From positions 1-64,000 of the IMG/VR virus record IMGVR_UViG_3300036790_000500: a stretch of DNA of 64,000 bases; one strand, written 5' to 3'. Shown piece after piece: positions 51,431 through 60,408 of the stretch. The position numbers and the translations under genes are program-made. Under the pieces are notes generated by a model. It ran no database searches and was not told the origin of the DNA. It was given only the letters and a program-made list of their open reading frames with translations. Position 1 is the stretch's first letter; every line of letters begins with the position of its first letter. Source of the stretch: a virus.

Positions 51431-51728
51431 AAAGGACTTGCTTGCAGAGAAGGTCGCCAAGGTCCTCGCCGATGCAGGCGACGACCGCGACCGAATCTCA
51501 AAGTTTCTCGACGACCTAATCAACTCGGTCTCGGGAACCGAGGTCATTGGCATCGCGGAGTACGTCTCTAAGATTGCTGACGCTCTGACACGGCAAAACC
51601 AACTCCGCGTGGCCGCCCTCAAGGTGGAGCAGAAGGCCGGCGCGGCTGTATCTGATGATGACTCCGATGACATCGCTGGCGAGATTGGTCTGCCGTTCGA
51701 GCAGGAACTCGATGAGAGTTCGAACTGA
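51414..51728 (+). CDS. Hypothetical helical acidic protein, 104 aa
   Basis: GTG start inside the sigma gene end. Helical protein (LLAEKVAKVLADAGDDRDRI) with a DDDSDD stretch and an acidic tail. Perhaps a structural or chaperone subunit. Confidence 0.6.
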   Translation: MGKKSEKDLLAEKVAKVLADAGDDRDRISKFLDDLINSVSGTEVIGIAEYVSKIADALTRQNQLRVAALKVEQKAGAAVSDDDSDDIAGEIGLPFEQELDESSN

Positions 51729-51886
51729 TGGTGGACCGCTCCCGCGTCGATAGGTTGCAGAAGATTGCCATCGAGATGGACGAGATTGTCCGTGAGATAG
51801 GTCCGAAATGGATTAAGTTGGCTCACCTTCGTAAGGAGAGCCAATCGATAATGGAGGAGTTGAGGGACGATGCCGAAAAGTTTTGA
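51728..51886 (+). CDS. Small hypothetical protein, 52 aa
   Basis: The ATG overlaps the TGA of the previous gene as ATGA; the stop is inside the start of 51870-52469. Amphipathic helical sequence (VDRLQKIAIEMDEIVREIGP, then HLRKESQSIMEELRDD). Short and easily missed; the tight overlaps on both sides support it. Confidence 0.6.
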   Translation: MVDRSRVDRLQKIAIEMDEIVREIGPKWIKLAHLRKESQSIMEELRDDAEKF

Positions 51887-52469
51887 TTGGTATCGTCGGC
51901 CCGAACTCATCATCGCGGACCTGGTGCAGCGCGCCGGTCGCGGCGAACTCGAGGGTCGTCGGCAGTATTATCGTGCCGTCGTACTCGCGGTGGACCTTGA
52001 GGGAGGACTGCTTCAGAACAAGGGCGGCTCCGGTTCAATCACTGTGAAGCGCTCCGACGGGTCCTCCCAGACGTATAGCGCCGCTCCAGGGCTCGAGAAC
52101 CCACGCGGTTCCGTGAAGGCCCGGATTCTAACTGATGGGTTCGACCGCCTCATCACGGACGATGAGACTCGGGTCTTCTGGCCCATGTTTCCCACCGACC
52201 AGTTGGGCGTTCCCGTGGCTCCCGGTGAACACGTCTACGTGACCTTCGAAGGGAAGGGGACTGAGCACGGCCTCTGGCTCTCGCGGGTGTCTGGACAGGA
52301 CTCCGCAGGCAGTTTTCAAGGCGTCGATTCGTACACGGCCCCCTCTGCGCAACAGAGCGCGATGGACAACTTCGAACCGAATGACCCAGAGTACCAGCGA
52401 ACGGACGCGTCGGCCGGCATGGCCCCAGGGGTGAGTGCCATGCGGTTCTTCGACGGCGGAGACGACTAA
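51870..52469 (+). CDS. gp5/baseplate hub-type OB-fold protein
   Basis: 199 residues. RRQYYRAVVLAVDLEGGLLQ, then VKARILTDGF, WPMFPTDQLGVPVAPGEHVY and VTFEGKGTEHGLWLSRVSG form the five-strand OB domain found at the N-terminus of T4 gp5 and its relatives. A disordered Ser/Asp-rich C-terminus follows. Component of the central baseplate hub or spike. Confidence 0.75.
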   Translation: MPKSFDWYRRPELIIADLVQRAGRGELEGRRQYYRAVVLAVDLEGGLLQNKGGSGSITVKRSDGSSQTYSAAPGLENPRGSVKARILTDGFDRLITDDETRVFWPMFPTDQLGVPVAPGEHVYVTFEGKGTEHGLWLSRVSGQDSAGSFQGVDSYTAPSAQQSAMDNFEPNDPEYQRTDASAGMAPGVSAMRFFDGGDD

Positions 52470-53047
52470 TGGGACAGGACATGGTCTACGAGGTCGTTCC
52501 GAGGCTGCAACGTCGAGTGGGTGACGCGGTCCTGGCCAACCAGAACAATGCGACTATTCTTCTCGGTCGTGACCGCCCGGGAGGCGTCGACAGCGGCTAC
52601 GGCAGCGGTCCTGGAGCGGGGGCCGTTCATGCGATTGCGGGACGAGCGAACGCCGATGACCCCTCCATCGCTGACGATTCCGTCACGCTTTATCTGTCTG
52701 CGAAGTCAGACCCGGACGACAACTCAGGAACGACCTCCGTGGGAACCGCGGTTAAGGGCGTGCCCACGGCCGTCCTGCGGGCTGACTGCGTCCGCATCGT
52801 GCCGCGCCGCGACTTCAAACTCTCAGTCGGCTCAGCATACCTCATCATGCAGAGCGACGGTACGGTCGTGATTGAGGGAAACGTTTCACTCGGAGTGGGT
52901 GCCGCCCAGCGGCTCATCCGCGGCGACCTCTTCAACCTAGCGTTCGCGGCCCACACCCACGTGTCCGCGGCCCCAGGAAACCCGACTTCGCCACCGACAG
53001 CCCCCCTTCCGGACTCCCTCTTCAGTTCTAAAGTCCTGGTCTTCTAA
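52469..53047 (+). CDS. Baseplate spike/hub-associated protein
   Basis: 192 residues. Beta-rich core (DDSVTLYLSAKSDPDDNS, LMQSDGTVVIEGNVSLGVG) and the C-terminal AAHTHVSAAPGNPTSPPTAP, reminiscent of spike-tip or gpV-type proteins with an HxH metal site. It follows the OB-fold gene with one base overlap. Confidence 0.65.
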   Translation: MGQDMVYEVVPRLQRRVGDAVLANQNNATILLGRDRPGGVDSGYGSGPGAGAVHAIAGRANADDPSIADDSVTLYLSAKSDPDDNSGTTSVGTAVKGVPTAVLRADCVRIVPRRDFKLSVGSAYLIMQSDGTVVIEGNVSLGVGAAQRLIRGDLFNLAFAAHTHVSAAPGNPTSPPTAPLPDSLFSSKVLVF

Positions 53048-53096
53048 GGCAGTAGAGCCGCCTCGGCTTTGCTGAGGCGCCGCTACCTATAGCCTG
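53048..53096 (+). terminator. Hairpin between baseplate genes
   Basis: GCCTCGGC-TTT-GCTGAGGC, an 8-bp stem with one G-U pair, inside a 49-nt gap. No T-run, so it may be an attenuator or processing site. Confidence 0.4.
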
Positions 53097-53483
53097 ATGA
53101 GTTACGGAGTTTCCTTTCCGCTCGCCTATGCGACCGGTTCGGTCGGTTACCTAGAGCCAACAAACGACATCGTTTCGGCCCTTCAGTCGAACGTCCGTTG
53201 CCTCCTCCTCACCAACTGGGGAGAGCGCGTCATGCACGCGGACATGGGTGGCAACTTCCGCGGCTTTCTGTTCGAACCGATGACGAACACCCTGCGCGCC
53301 GCCGTCGCCGCTCGGGTCAAGCAGCAACTATCCAAGTGGCTGCCGTTCCTTACCCTGACAGGCCTCACCGTCACGTTCTCCTCTGAGGACGCCTCGATTT
53401 CCGACCCTGGGTTTCGCGTCGAGATGGCAATGTCGTACGGCAACGTGCCCGTCAACCTCTCCCTGCTCTATCCGCCCTCCTGA
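53097..53483 (+). CDS. gp25/W-like baseplate wedge protein
   Basis: 128 residues. LQSNVRCLLLTNWGERVMHA, DMGGNFRGFLFEP and AAVAARVKQQLSKWLPF are the gp25/gpW family blocks (lysozyme-like fold without the catalytic residues). It connects sheath and baseplate in contractile tails. Confidence 0.88.
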   Translation: MSYGVSFPLAYATGSVGYLEPTNDIVSALQSNVRCLLLTNWGERVMHADMGGNFRGFLFEPMTNTLRAAVAARVKQQLSKWLPFLTLTGLTVTFSSEDASISDPGFRVEMAMSYGNVPVNLSLLYPPS

Positions 53484-53491
53484 GGTCACCG

Positions 53492-55327
53492 ATGGCAAGC
53501 ACTCCCGCACCGCCGAACGTCTATAAGCAGCGCATCGTCAGCCTCCTCAACCGTGACTTCCGCTCGTTCAAGCGGGACCTCCTCACGTACAGTTCGGCCT
53601 ATGCCACGGCGTCCTTCTCGGACTACAACGAGTCCTCGCCAGGCATGTCCTTTCTGGAGATGGGTGCGTACATCGGCGACGGTCTGAGTTACATGCTCGA
53701 CCAGGCGTTCAATGAGGGCACCGACGCCGCGACGCAGATGAAGAACGTCCAGGCCAACGCTAAGATGCGCGGCTATCGACCGCTCGGCAAGCGTCCCTCG
53801 GTCGGTCAACTTGCCTGGGCCGTCGAGGTTCCGGCCACCGTCGACAACACGGGGGCCGTGGTTCCCGACGACAGTTACACGCCGGCGCTTCTCAAGGGCT
53901 CACAAGCCATATCCCAGAATGGAACGCCGTTCGAGACCCTTGCTGACGTCTACTTCACCGCTTCACTCGGGAGAATGGTGACCGGTTCGGCCTTTGACCC
54001 GACCACCGGTGTGCCGACCTCGTTCGCAATTCAATGCACAGTGGACGTGGTGGCCGGCAAGACCGTCACTGACTCCGTTGCAGTCACCGACTTTCAGCAG
54101 TTCCGGCGCATCGACCTCGGACAGACGGACGTCATTGAGGTGATTGACGTCTTCGACAGCCAGGGCAACGAGTGGTACGAGGTCGACTACCTCGCGCAGG
54201 ACTGGGTCTTCGTCGCTGAGACGAACACCAACGATGACTCCGACACCGTTCCGTACGTAATGAAACTCCAGACGGCGCCGTATCGCTTCGTCATCGACCG
54301 CGACATCACGACGGGCGTCTCCACGTTGGTGTTTGGGTCCGGAGACGGTCTGAACTTCGACGATGAGTTGGTCCCGAACGTGGGGTCATATGCCTTGCCG
54401 CTGGCTGGGAGACAGACCTATAGCACCTTCTCCATAGACCCCCAGAACTTCCTGCGAACGAGAAGCCTGGGGCTCTCACCGCACAACACGACCCTGACGA
54501 TAAACTACCGCGTCGGCGGCGGCTCGGCCACCAACGTCCCCGCTCGTTCCGTGCGTCAGGCCTCGAACGCCGTCCTGTCGTTCCCGAGTACGAACCTGAA
54601 CACCACCACACTCGGTGCAGTAGAGGGTTCAATCGGGTGCCTCAACCTCGCGTCCATGACGGGCGGCGGTGAGTCCGAGACCATTCGAGAAATCAAGGCC
54701 AATGCCGCGGCCTTCTTCGCTGCCCAGAACAGAATCGTGACCCGCGAGGACATCATCGCGCGAGCCTACTCGATTCCGGCCCCGTTCGGCATGCCGGCCC
54801 GTGTCTATGCAAAGCCGAGCCTGAGCGGCCGGTATGCGTTCGACCTGCACATGCTCTCGTACGACAGCACCGGAAACCTGGTCGTGGCCACGCCGACCCT
54901 GAAGTCGAACATGGCCACCTACCTCAGTAAGTTCAAAATGCTGACGGACGGAATCAACATCCTTGACGCGGACATCCTAGACCTGCGGGTCTACTTCGGC
55001 GTGACGGTCACGGCGGGCTCGAACGCCTCCCAGGTGCTCTTGAACTGCACGAACGCCTTGACCAGTTACTTCGCTCAGGGAAACCTCCAGATAGGTCAGC
55101 CGATTGTCGTGTCTAACGTCGTCGCCGTCCTCGACGGCCAGACCGGCGTCCAGGCGGTGACCGACGTCTCGTTCACGAACGTCTACGGCATCACCGATGG
55201 GCTCCAGTACTCGGACGACCGCTTTAACATCTCCCAAAACCTGCAGAACGGCATGCTGGTCTGTCCCCCTGAGGCGACCTTCCAGGTCAAGTTTCCCACG
55301 AAGGACATAGTCGGGAGCGCTTCGTGA
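53492..55327 (+). CDS. gpJ/gp6-like baseplate wedge protein
   Basis: 611 residues. The N-terminal part resembles gp6-type wedge proteins (SSPGMSFLEMGAYIGDGLSY, MRGYRPLGKRPSVGQLAWAV); the central part has the baseplate J pattern (GLNFDDELVPNVGSY and SETIREIKANAAAFFAAQNR), and LLNCTNALTSYF near the end is typical. It forms the wedge dimer that links baseplate to fibres. Confidence 0.85.
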   Translation: MASTPAPPNVYKQRIVSLLNRDFRSFKRDLLTYSSAYATASFSDYNESSPGMSFLEMGAYIGDGLSYMLDQAFNEGTDAATQMKNVQANAKMRGYRPLGKRPSVGQLAWAVEVPATVDNTGAVVPDDSYTPALLKGSQAISQNGTPFETLADVYFTASLGRMVTGSAFDPTTGVPTSFAIQCTVDVVAGKTVTDSVAVTDFQQFRRIDLGQTDVIEVIDVFDSQGNEWYEVDYLAQDWVFVAETNTNDDSDTVPYVMKLQTAPYRFVIDRDITTGVSTLVFGSGDGLNFDDELVPNVGSYALPLAGRQTYSTFSIDPQNFLRTRSLGLSPHNTTLTINYRVGGGSATNVPARSVRQASNAVLSFPSTNLNTTTLGAVEGSIGCLNLASMTGGGESETIREIKANAAAFFAAQNRIVTREDIIARAYSIPAPFGMPARVYAKPSLSGRYAFDLHMLSYDSTGNLVVATPTLKSNMATYLSKFKMLTDGINILDADILDLRVYFGVTVTAGSNASQVLLNCTNALTSYFAQGNLQIGQPIVVSNVVAVLDGQTGVQAVTDVSFTNVYGITDGLQYSDDRFNISQNLQNGMLVCPPEATFQVKFPTKDIVGSAS

Positions 55328-56685
55328 TTTACAGAATTTATCCAACGGCCGACACGTTCCTAACGGACAACTACGTCTACCCGAACTACACCCCGATGAC
55401 CGGCGCGAACGTGGGTGCCGCTCCTGAGTTGCAGGTCTTCAAGCGAGCGGGGGTTTCGGGCGCGGTCGGTTCAATCGGTTCATCGAGCCTCGGTCGAATC
55501 CTGATGCAGTTCGACCTAACCCAGTTTTGTTCATTGACCGGTTCCGGCGACCTCCCCTCGAACGGCACGTTCACGCTGCAACTGAACCACAAGACGACCG
55601 GCGGCCGCCGTCCCACGAGTTTTGACCTCGTCGTGAGTCCGGTCCAGGCTCCATGGGACGAGGGCTCGGGCCAGGACGTTGAGCAACTCCAAGACGCAGG
55701 CTGGGCGAACTGGACGATGCGTGATTCCCAGAACTACTGGGGCACGCCGGGCGGCGACTTCTGGACCGACATCACCGCCTCCCAGCACTTCGATACGGGC
55801 CTTGAAGACCTCAGCGTCGATGTCACCTCGATGGTTGGAGACTGGCTGGGGAGCGAGTTCGCCAACTACGGCTTCGGGATTATGCTTACCTCGTCCATTG
55901 AGTCGAACTCGGTGTACATCGACTACTACAAGAAGGTCTTCTATGCGCGTGAAACGCAATACCAGGACCGCGCCCCATATCTCGAGTATCGAGCCAATGA
56001 CTTCACTCATGACGACCGTGTGAACGCGCAGTGGGGCCAACCGGTCACCCTGTACCTGTATAACGTCATCGGCGGCGTCTTTGCAGACATCCCGCAGCCG
56101 ATTCTGATGTCCGTCTCGGACGCCTCTGGAACCCTAACGAGCGTCACCGCAAGCCGCGGACTCGTTCCCGGGGTGTATAGCGCCTCCTTCGTGTTGCCCA
56201 CTGGCTCCTATAGCGGCTCTGTCTTCTATGACTTATGGGGTAGCGGTTCGTACGCCTATTCCACTGGAACGTTCTCCCTCGTGGGTGGACTGCCCATCAA
56301 CTCGATTCAACGCCCGCAACTCACGGCTCGGGTCCGGAACCTCCAAGACGAGTACTCCTGTGAGGACTCGCCTGTCTTGGAGGTGTTCTTTCGGAAGCGT
56401 CCATTGACGGTCCAGGTCGTGCAGACGGCCTCGCTCAGTCCAACTCCGTACATCGTGGAGCACGGCTACTGGGCCATTGAGAACGACAGCACCGGCCAAC
56501 GGGTGATTCCGTTCGGGACCGGTTCGCTCCAAGAGACGCGCCTCTCGTACGGGGCTGACGGCAACCAGTTTCGGCTCTTCATGTCAAACCTGCACGCAGG
56601 CAACGCCTACCGGGTCCTCTTCCTCGTGAACGACAACGGGGCCCAGCAGGTCATTGACAATCAGATTCTCTTCAAAGTCGTGTGA
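55324..56685 (+). CDS. DNRLRE-like/beta-sandwich tail protein
   Basis: 453 residues, GTG 55324 overlapping the wedge gene. Starts YRIYPTADTFLTDNYVYPNY and continues with GRILMQFDLTQFCSL, SFDLVVSPVQAPWDEGSGQD and YGFGIMLTSSIESNSVYIDY, the DNRLRE/PKD-like adhesion domain that often carries a TIxD core. The C-terminal half has further beta domains. Likely a baseplate-proximal adhesion or fibre component. Confidence 0.75.
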   Translation: MIYRIYPTADTFLTDNYVYPNYTPMTGANVGAAPELQVFKRAGVSGAVGSIGSSSLGRILMQFDLTQFCSLTGSGDLPSNGTFTLQLNHKTTGGRRPTSFDLVVSPVQAPWDEGSGQDVEQLQDAGWANWTMRDSQNYWGTPGGDFWTDITASQHFDTGLEDLSVDVTSMVGDWLGSEFANYGFGIMLTSSIESNSVYIDYYKKVFYARETQYQDRAPYLEYRANDFTHDDRVNAQWGQPVTLYLYNVIGGVFADIPQPILMSVSDASGTLTSVTASRGLVPGVYSASFVLPTGSYSGSVFYDLWGSGSYAYSTGTFSLVGGLPINSIQRPQLTARVRNLQDEYSCEDSPVLEVFFRKRPLTVQVVQTASLSPTPYIVEHGYWAIENDSTGQRVIPFGTGSLQETRLSYGADGNQFRLFMSNLHAGNAYRVLFLVNDNGAQQVIDNQILFKVV

Positions 56686-56690
56686 GTTAA

Positions 56691-59615
56691 GTGACCGACA
56701 TCTTTCAACTCTTTGATGGCACGATGGGCGCGGGTGCGGCCGCGTCCGTCTCTAATCAAAGCGCCGGTTCGTTCTCAAGTGTCACGACCGATAACGACCT
56801 CATCTCGACGCTGGCCTCCGGCAGCGACGCGGTGTCCCTGCTCGTCGATTACTCAGACTTCGCGAACTTCGTCACGTTCAACTCAGCCCAGAGTTACGTG
56901 ACCGTGACGGCCGACCAGGTCGTCAATGAGTATCCGATGGGCGGCTCCGCCAACGACCTGCAGGTCTTCATCAACTCGCTGGACGGGTACCAACAGTACT
57001 TTCTGACGAATTGGCCGTCATGGGCCGGTCACCTGCGGCTGAACCCCGCCGTCTCCGCGTCGTACGTCAGCATCTCTGACAACGGAGTCCAGGACGGCGT
57101 GGCCCGAACGGCCATGCTCAGTCCCGGTACCGGGTCAATCACCGTCCAGGCGTGGATTGATGTGCCGGTCCTGACCGGGAGCAGCGACGTGCAGGTGGTC
57201 TTTCAGAAGGCCGCTCCCGGTGGGACTGACGGCTATACCGCCTTCGTCTCCGGCTCAGCGGTCTACTTCCAGGTCTCGTCCGGCTCTACGCTGGCGACGG
57301 TCTCGGGTTCCCTATCGCTGATGCCGTCGTTCTTCTCGGCCGTCCTCGACCGCGGCTCTGCGACGGGTTCACTCTCGATGTACGTCGGTACCTCGGGCAC
57401 GTACCCGGTCCGCACCGACTTCACGTCGGTGCTCCTCGGGTCTCGCTTCGACCTCGCGTCCGGCTCGTTCTACATCGGCTCCGGCTCAGTGGTGAGTAAG
57501 GTCGTGCGACCGTTCACGGGCTCGTTGGACGACGTCAGCGCATGGTTCATTCCGCGGGCCTGCCAGGACATCACCGGCTCGTACAACAGGAGAACGTTCG
57601 CGCAGTACGGACTAACGGGGCTTTGGCGTTTCAATGACGCATCACCGAGTACACCGTCCGTCATCGGCGGAGTAATTCACGATTCGTCCGGTAACAGGCT
57701 GGACGGCCGAGTCCAGATGTACTTCTCGGGTTCCAGGGGCTCGGGGTCGCTGACCAACGATTCGGTCGACCCAATTCTCTCGTTGGATGACCCGACCGTC
57801 GTGAGTTACGTCGTGAACGCGCAGGTCACCGGCGCTCTCTACGACCGAAATAACCAGAGTTTAATCTTCAACCTCTTTCCGGACGCGTTCTCGAGCGTCG
57901 ACCCCGCGTCACAAGCGGTGTTCGAGAGTTTTACGTTGATTCTGGCACGGCACTACGACCGGCTCAAACTCTACATTACGCAACTGCCGAACCTTCGTCG
58001 GGTGAACTACGACGAGTTCGACCAGGCACCGGACGAACTGCTGGACCAGGTCGGCGACTTCATGGGTTGGAACCTCCAGGGCAGTTTCGTGACGACTGAC
58101 GCCCTGAAGTACTTCCTCGGTCGAAACGTGACCCTTGGGCCCGAGGGCAACGCTCCGCTCGACACTCAACTCTTCGACATCAAGGCCCAGTTCTGGCGTC
58201 GAGTGCTGCAGAACCTGGTGTATCTGTACAAGACGAAGGGAACCCGAGAGGGCGTTGAGGCCCTGATGCGGGCCTATGGCGTCGATGATAACTTCGTTCG
58301 TCTGAAGGAGTACTCGAATCGAAACGAGCAGCAACTCGTTCTCAATCGAGTAGAAGCCGAGAAAAGCGTGTTCGCGCTTCAGGTCTCCGGGTCCGTGGCC
58401 GTCTCAGCGGCGGCGTTAAACTCCTCGCTTACGTCCGACCGCGGCGACTTCTCAATCGAGGCCCGCGTGCGGTTTCCTCTCCCGGATGATGACCTGATGC
58501 CGCCGACGCAACTGTCGGGGGTCATTGCGTCGCTCTCCTCTGGCTCATCGGCGGTCTCCGTCTGGTACAGCAAGCCCCTGGCCACGTCGCTCACCGGAAA
58601 CATCTACGTCTCGAGTTCCGCGGGAGTTCTGCAACTCACGTCGGCGTCCGTGTTCGACGATAACTTCTACAACCTGAGCGTGGTTCGCGAACACGTCACC
58701 GGTACGATGACCCTCGACGCCCGGCGGTACTCGAACGGTGACTTGGTCTTCGTGACCAGTTCCGTGGCCGTGAGCGGGTCCGGAGCCTACCCCGGTTTCG
58801 TTCCGTACACGGGCTTCGCCGTCGGCTCCACGAACACGAACGGTGAGTTTTGGGTACAGGAGACCCGTGCTTGGTCATCCCATCTTCTGGCGGATGAGGT
58901 CGATGCGCATGCGCAACACTTTGAGAGTTACGGGCGCGACGAGAGCCATAGGAACGACGACCTTCGAGTACACTGGCGGCTCGCCGACGGAGCATACGTC
59001 ACCGCGACCGGAGCACTCACCGTTCTAGACTCGACTCCGTACGGCGTCAACGGCTCAGGCACGAACTTCGTCCCTAACACCCAGCCGTTCACGAAGTTCC
59101 TCGTCGACTACGCGTATATTCCGAGCGTCGATTGGAACGGGCAGAAGGTCAGAATCTTCTCTGGCTCGACAATCGACCCGCAGGACGCCTGGCACGACGA
59201 CCGGTTCGTGGCCCTCGAGTTCAACATGTACGACGCTCTAGACGAGGACATCTCTCATCTAATGACCTCGTATCAGGAGTTGAATAACGTGCTCGGTCTT
59301 CCGGTGAATCGGTATCGGGAGGAGTACGAGGGCCTGCAGCAGATGCGGGAGACGTACTTCAAACGGCTCCAAGGCCAACTCAACTTTAGAGTATTTGTGG
59401 ACATGCTGGACTTCTTCGACACGTCATTCGTCACGATTGTGCAGAGGATGCTGCCGGCCCGGGCCCTCTTCAAGGGTGATGAGTTGGTCGTAGAGAGCCA
59501 CATGCTCGAGCGGCCCAAGTACCAGTATCAACTTCGACCCGTCCATGAGGGTCTGATTGACATCTCTGGGTCCATTTCGGTGACGGACCTCTATGATATC
59601 TACTGCTCACGATGA
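56691..59615 (+). CDS. Large tail protein with two LamG-type domains and a gpI-like centre
   Basis: 974 residues, GTG start. Concanavalin/LamG-type sandwiches at about 100-330 and 560-760 (for example LMPSFFSAVLDRGSATGSLS, and LTGLWRFNDASPSTPSVIGG with the typical W-x-F-N/D). The centre (about 385-520) has YDEFDQAPDELLDQVGDFMG, KAQFWRRVLQNLVYLYKTKG and REGVEALMRAYGV, the tail protein I (P2 gpI) block. It probably links wedge and fibre and binds host glycans. Confidence 0.8.
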   Translation: MTDIFQLFDGTMGAGAAASVSNQSAGSFSSVTTDNDLISTLASGSDAVSLLVDYSDFANFVTFNSAQSYVTVTADQVVNEYPMGGSANDLQVFINSLDGYQQYFLTNWPSWAGHLRLNPAVSASYVSISDNGVQDGVARTAMLSPGTGSITVQAWIDVPVLTGSSDVQVVFQKAAPGGTDGYTAFVSGSAVYFQVSSGSTLATVSGSLSLMPSFFSAVLDRGSATGSLSMYVGTSGTYPVRTDFTSVLLGSRFDLASGSFYIGSGSVVSKVVRPFTGSLDDVSAWFIPRACQDITGSYNRRTFAQYGLTGLWRFNDASPSTPSVIGGVIHDSSGNRLDGRVQMYFSGSRGSGSLTNDSVDPILSLDDPTVVSYVVNAQVTGALYDRNNQSLIFNLFPDAFSSVDPASQAVFESFTLILARHYDRLKLYITQLPNLRRVNYDEFDQAPDELLDQVGDFMGWNLQGSFVTTDALKYFLGRNVTLGPEGNAPLDTQLFDIKAQFWRRVLQNLVYLYKTKGTREGVEALMRAYGVDDNFVRLKEYSNRNEQQLVLNRVEAEKSVFALQVSGSVAVSAAALNSSLTSDRGDFSIEARVRFPLPDDDLMPPTQLSGVIASLSSGSSAVSVWYSKPLATSLTGNIYVSSSAGVLQLTSASVFDDNFYNLSVVREHVTGTMTLDARRYSNGDLVFVTSSVAVSGSGAYPGFVPYTGFAVGSTNTNGEFWVQETRAWSSHLLADEVDAHAQHFESYGRDESHRNDDLRVHWRLADGAYVTATGALTVLDSTPYGVNGSGTNFVPNTQPFTKFLVDYAYIPSVDWNGQKVRIFSGSTIDPQDAWHDDRFVALEFNMYDALDEDISHLMTSYQELNNVLGLPVNRYREEYEGLQQMRETYFKRLQGQLNFRVFVDMLDFFDTSFVTIVQRMLPARALFKGDELVVESHMLERPKYQYQLRPVHEGLIDISGSISVTDLYDIYCSR

Positions 59616-59648
59616 TGTGGCCATGGGGGCCTAGGTAAAGAAACACAG

Positions 59649-60398
59649 ATGGCAGACAACACCATACTCAACCTCGGAACGGGCGGCGACACCCTTCGCA
59701 CTGAGGACGTCGGCGGCGGCGTCAAGGTTCCCGTTTCGAAGATTCACACGGGAGCCTCGGACGTGGACGGCGGTCCCGTCACGACCGCTAATCCGTTTCC
59801 CGTGCAAGTCGTCTCCGGCTCCCAGACAAGCCTGTTGCAGGGAGGCGTGCTCGCGGGACCCGCGAATCCGATTTCGACGCAGACAGTGTCCGGTTCCCTA
59901 GTCAGTCTGCTACAGGGTGGGCTCGCCGTCTCGGCCGGCAACGCCGTTCCGGTGCAGGTCGAGAATCCGGTGAGCATCACGGCGAACGGAAGCACCGTTT
60001 CGTGGACCGCACAGTTACCGGTCATTGAACCATGCGGCCAGGTCGTCTCCGGTTCAACGGTCTCGACGGTCAACTACGCCTTCGGTGACTTCAGTACGTC
60101 GGGCTCCGCCAATCAACTCGTGGGACAGCAGGGAACAGGCGCAGGCAAGCGCATTCGCGTGCTTTCGGCCGTCCTCTCCTCGGCGAACGCCGTGAACGTA
60201 CGCTTCACGACGGCGAACCCAAACGGTTCGACCGGCAGCATCAGCGGTCAGTTCTTCGTGGCGGCATCGGGCGGCTTCGTCCTGCCCTTCAACCCCCACG
60301 GTTGGTTCCAAACGAACGTCAGCGAGAGCCTGAACGTCGCCACGACGGGTGGCACCGACGTCGGAATCGGAATTACCTGGGTCCTTGCGGGGCAGTAA
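59649..60398 (+). CDS. Tail/virion protein with internal repeats
   Basis: 249 residues. Two repeats around VSGSQTSLLQGGVLAGPANP and VSGSLVSLLQGGLAVSAGNA, then a beta-rich half. Similar repeats occur in fibre-associated or head-decoration proteins. Ribosome site GGTAAAGAAACACAG is weak. Confidence 0.65.
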   Translation: MADNTILNLGTGGDTLRTEDVGGGVKVPVSKIHTGASDVDGGPVTTANPFPVQVVSGSQTSLLQGGVLAGPANPISTQTVSGSLVSLLQGGLAVSAGNAVPVQVENPVSITANGSTVSWTAQLPVIEPCGQVVSGSTVSTVNYAFGDFSTSGSANQLVGQQGTGAGKRIRVLSAVLSSANAVNVRFTTANPNGSTGSISGQFFVAASGGFVLPFNPHGWFQTNVSESLNVATTGGTDVGIGITWVLAGQ

Positions 60399-60408
60399 GG
60401 AGTAAGCG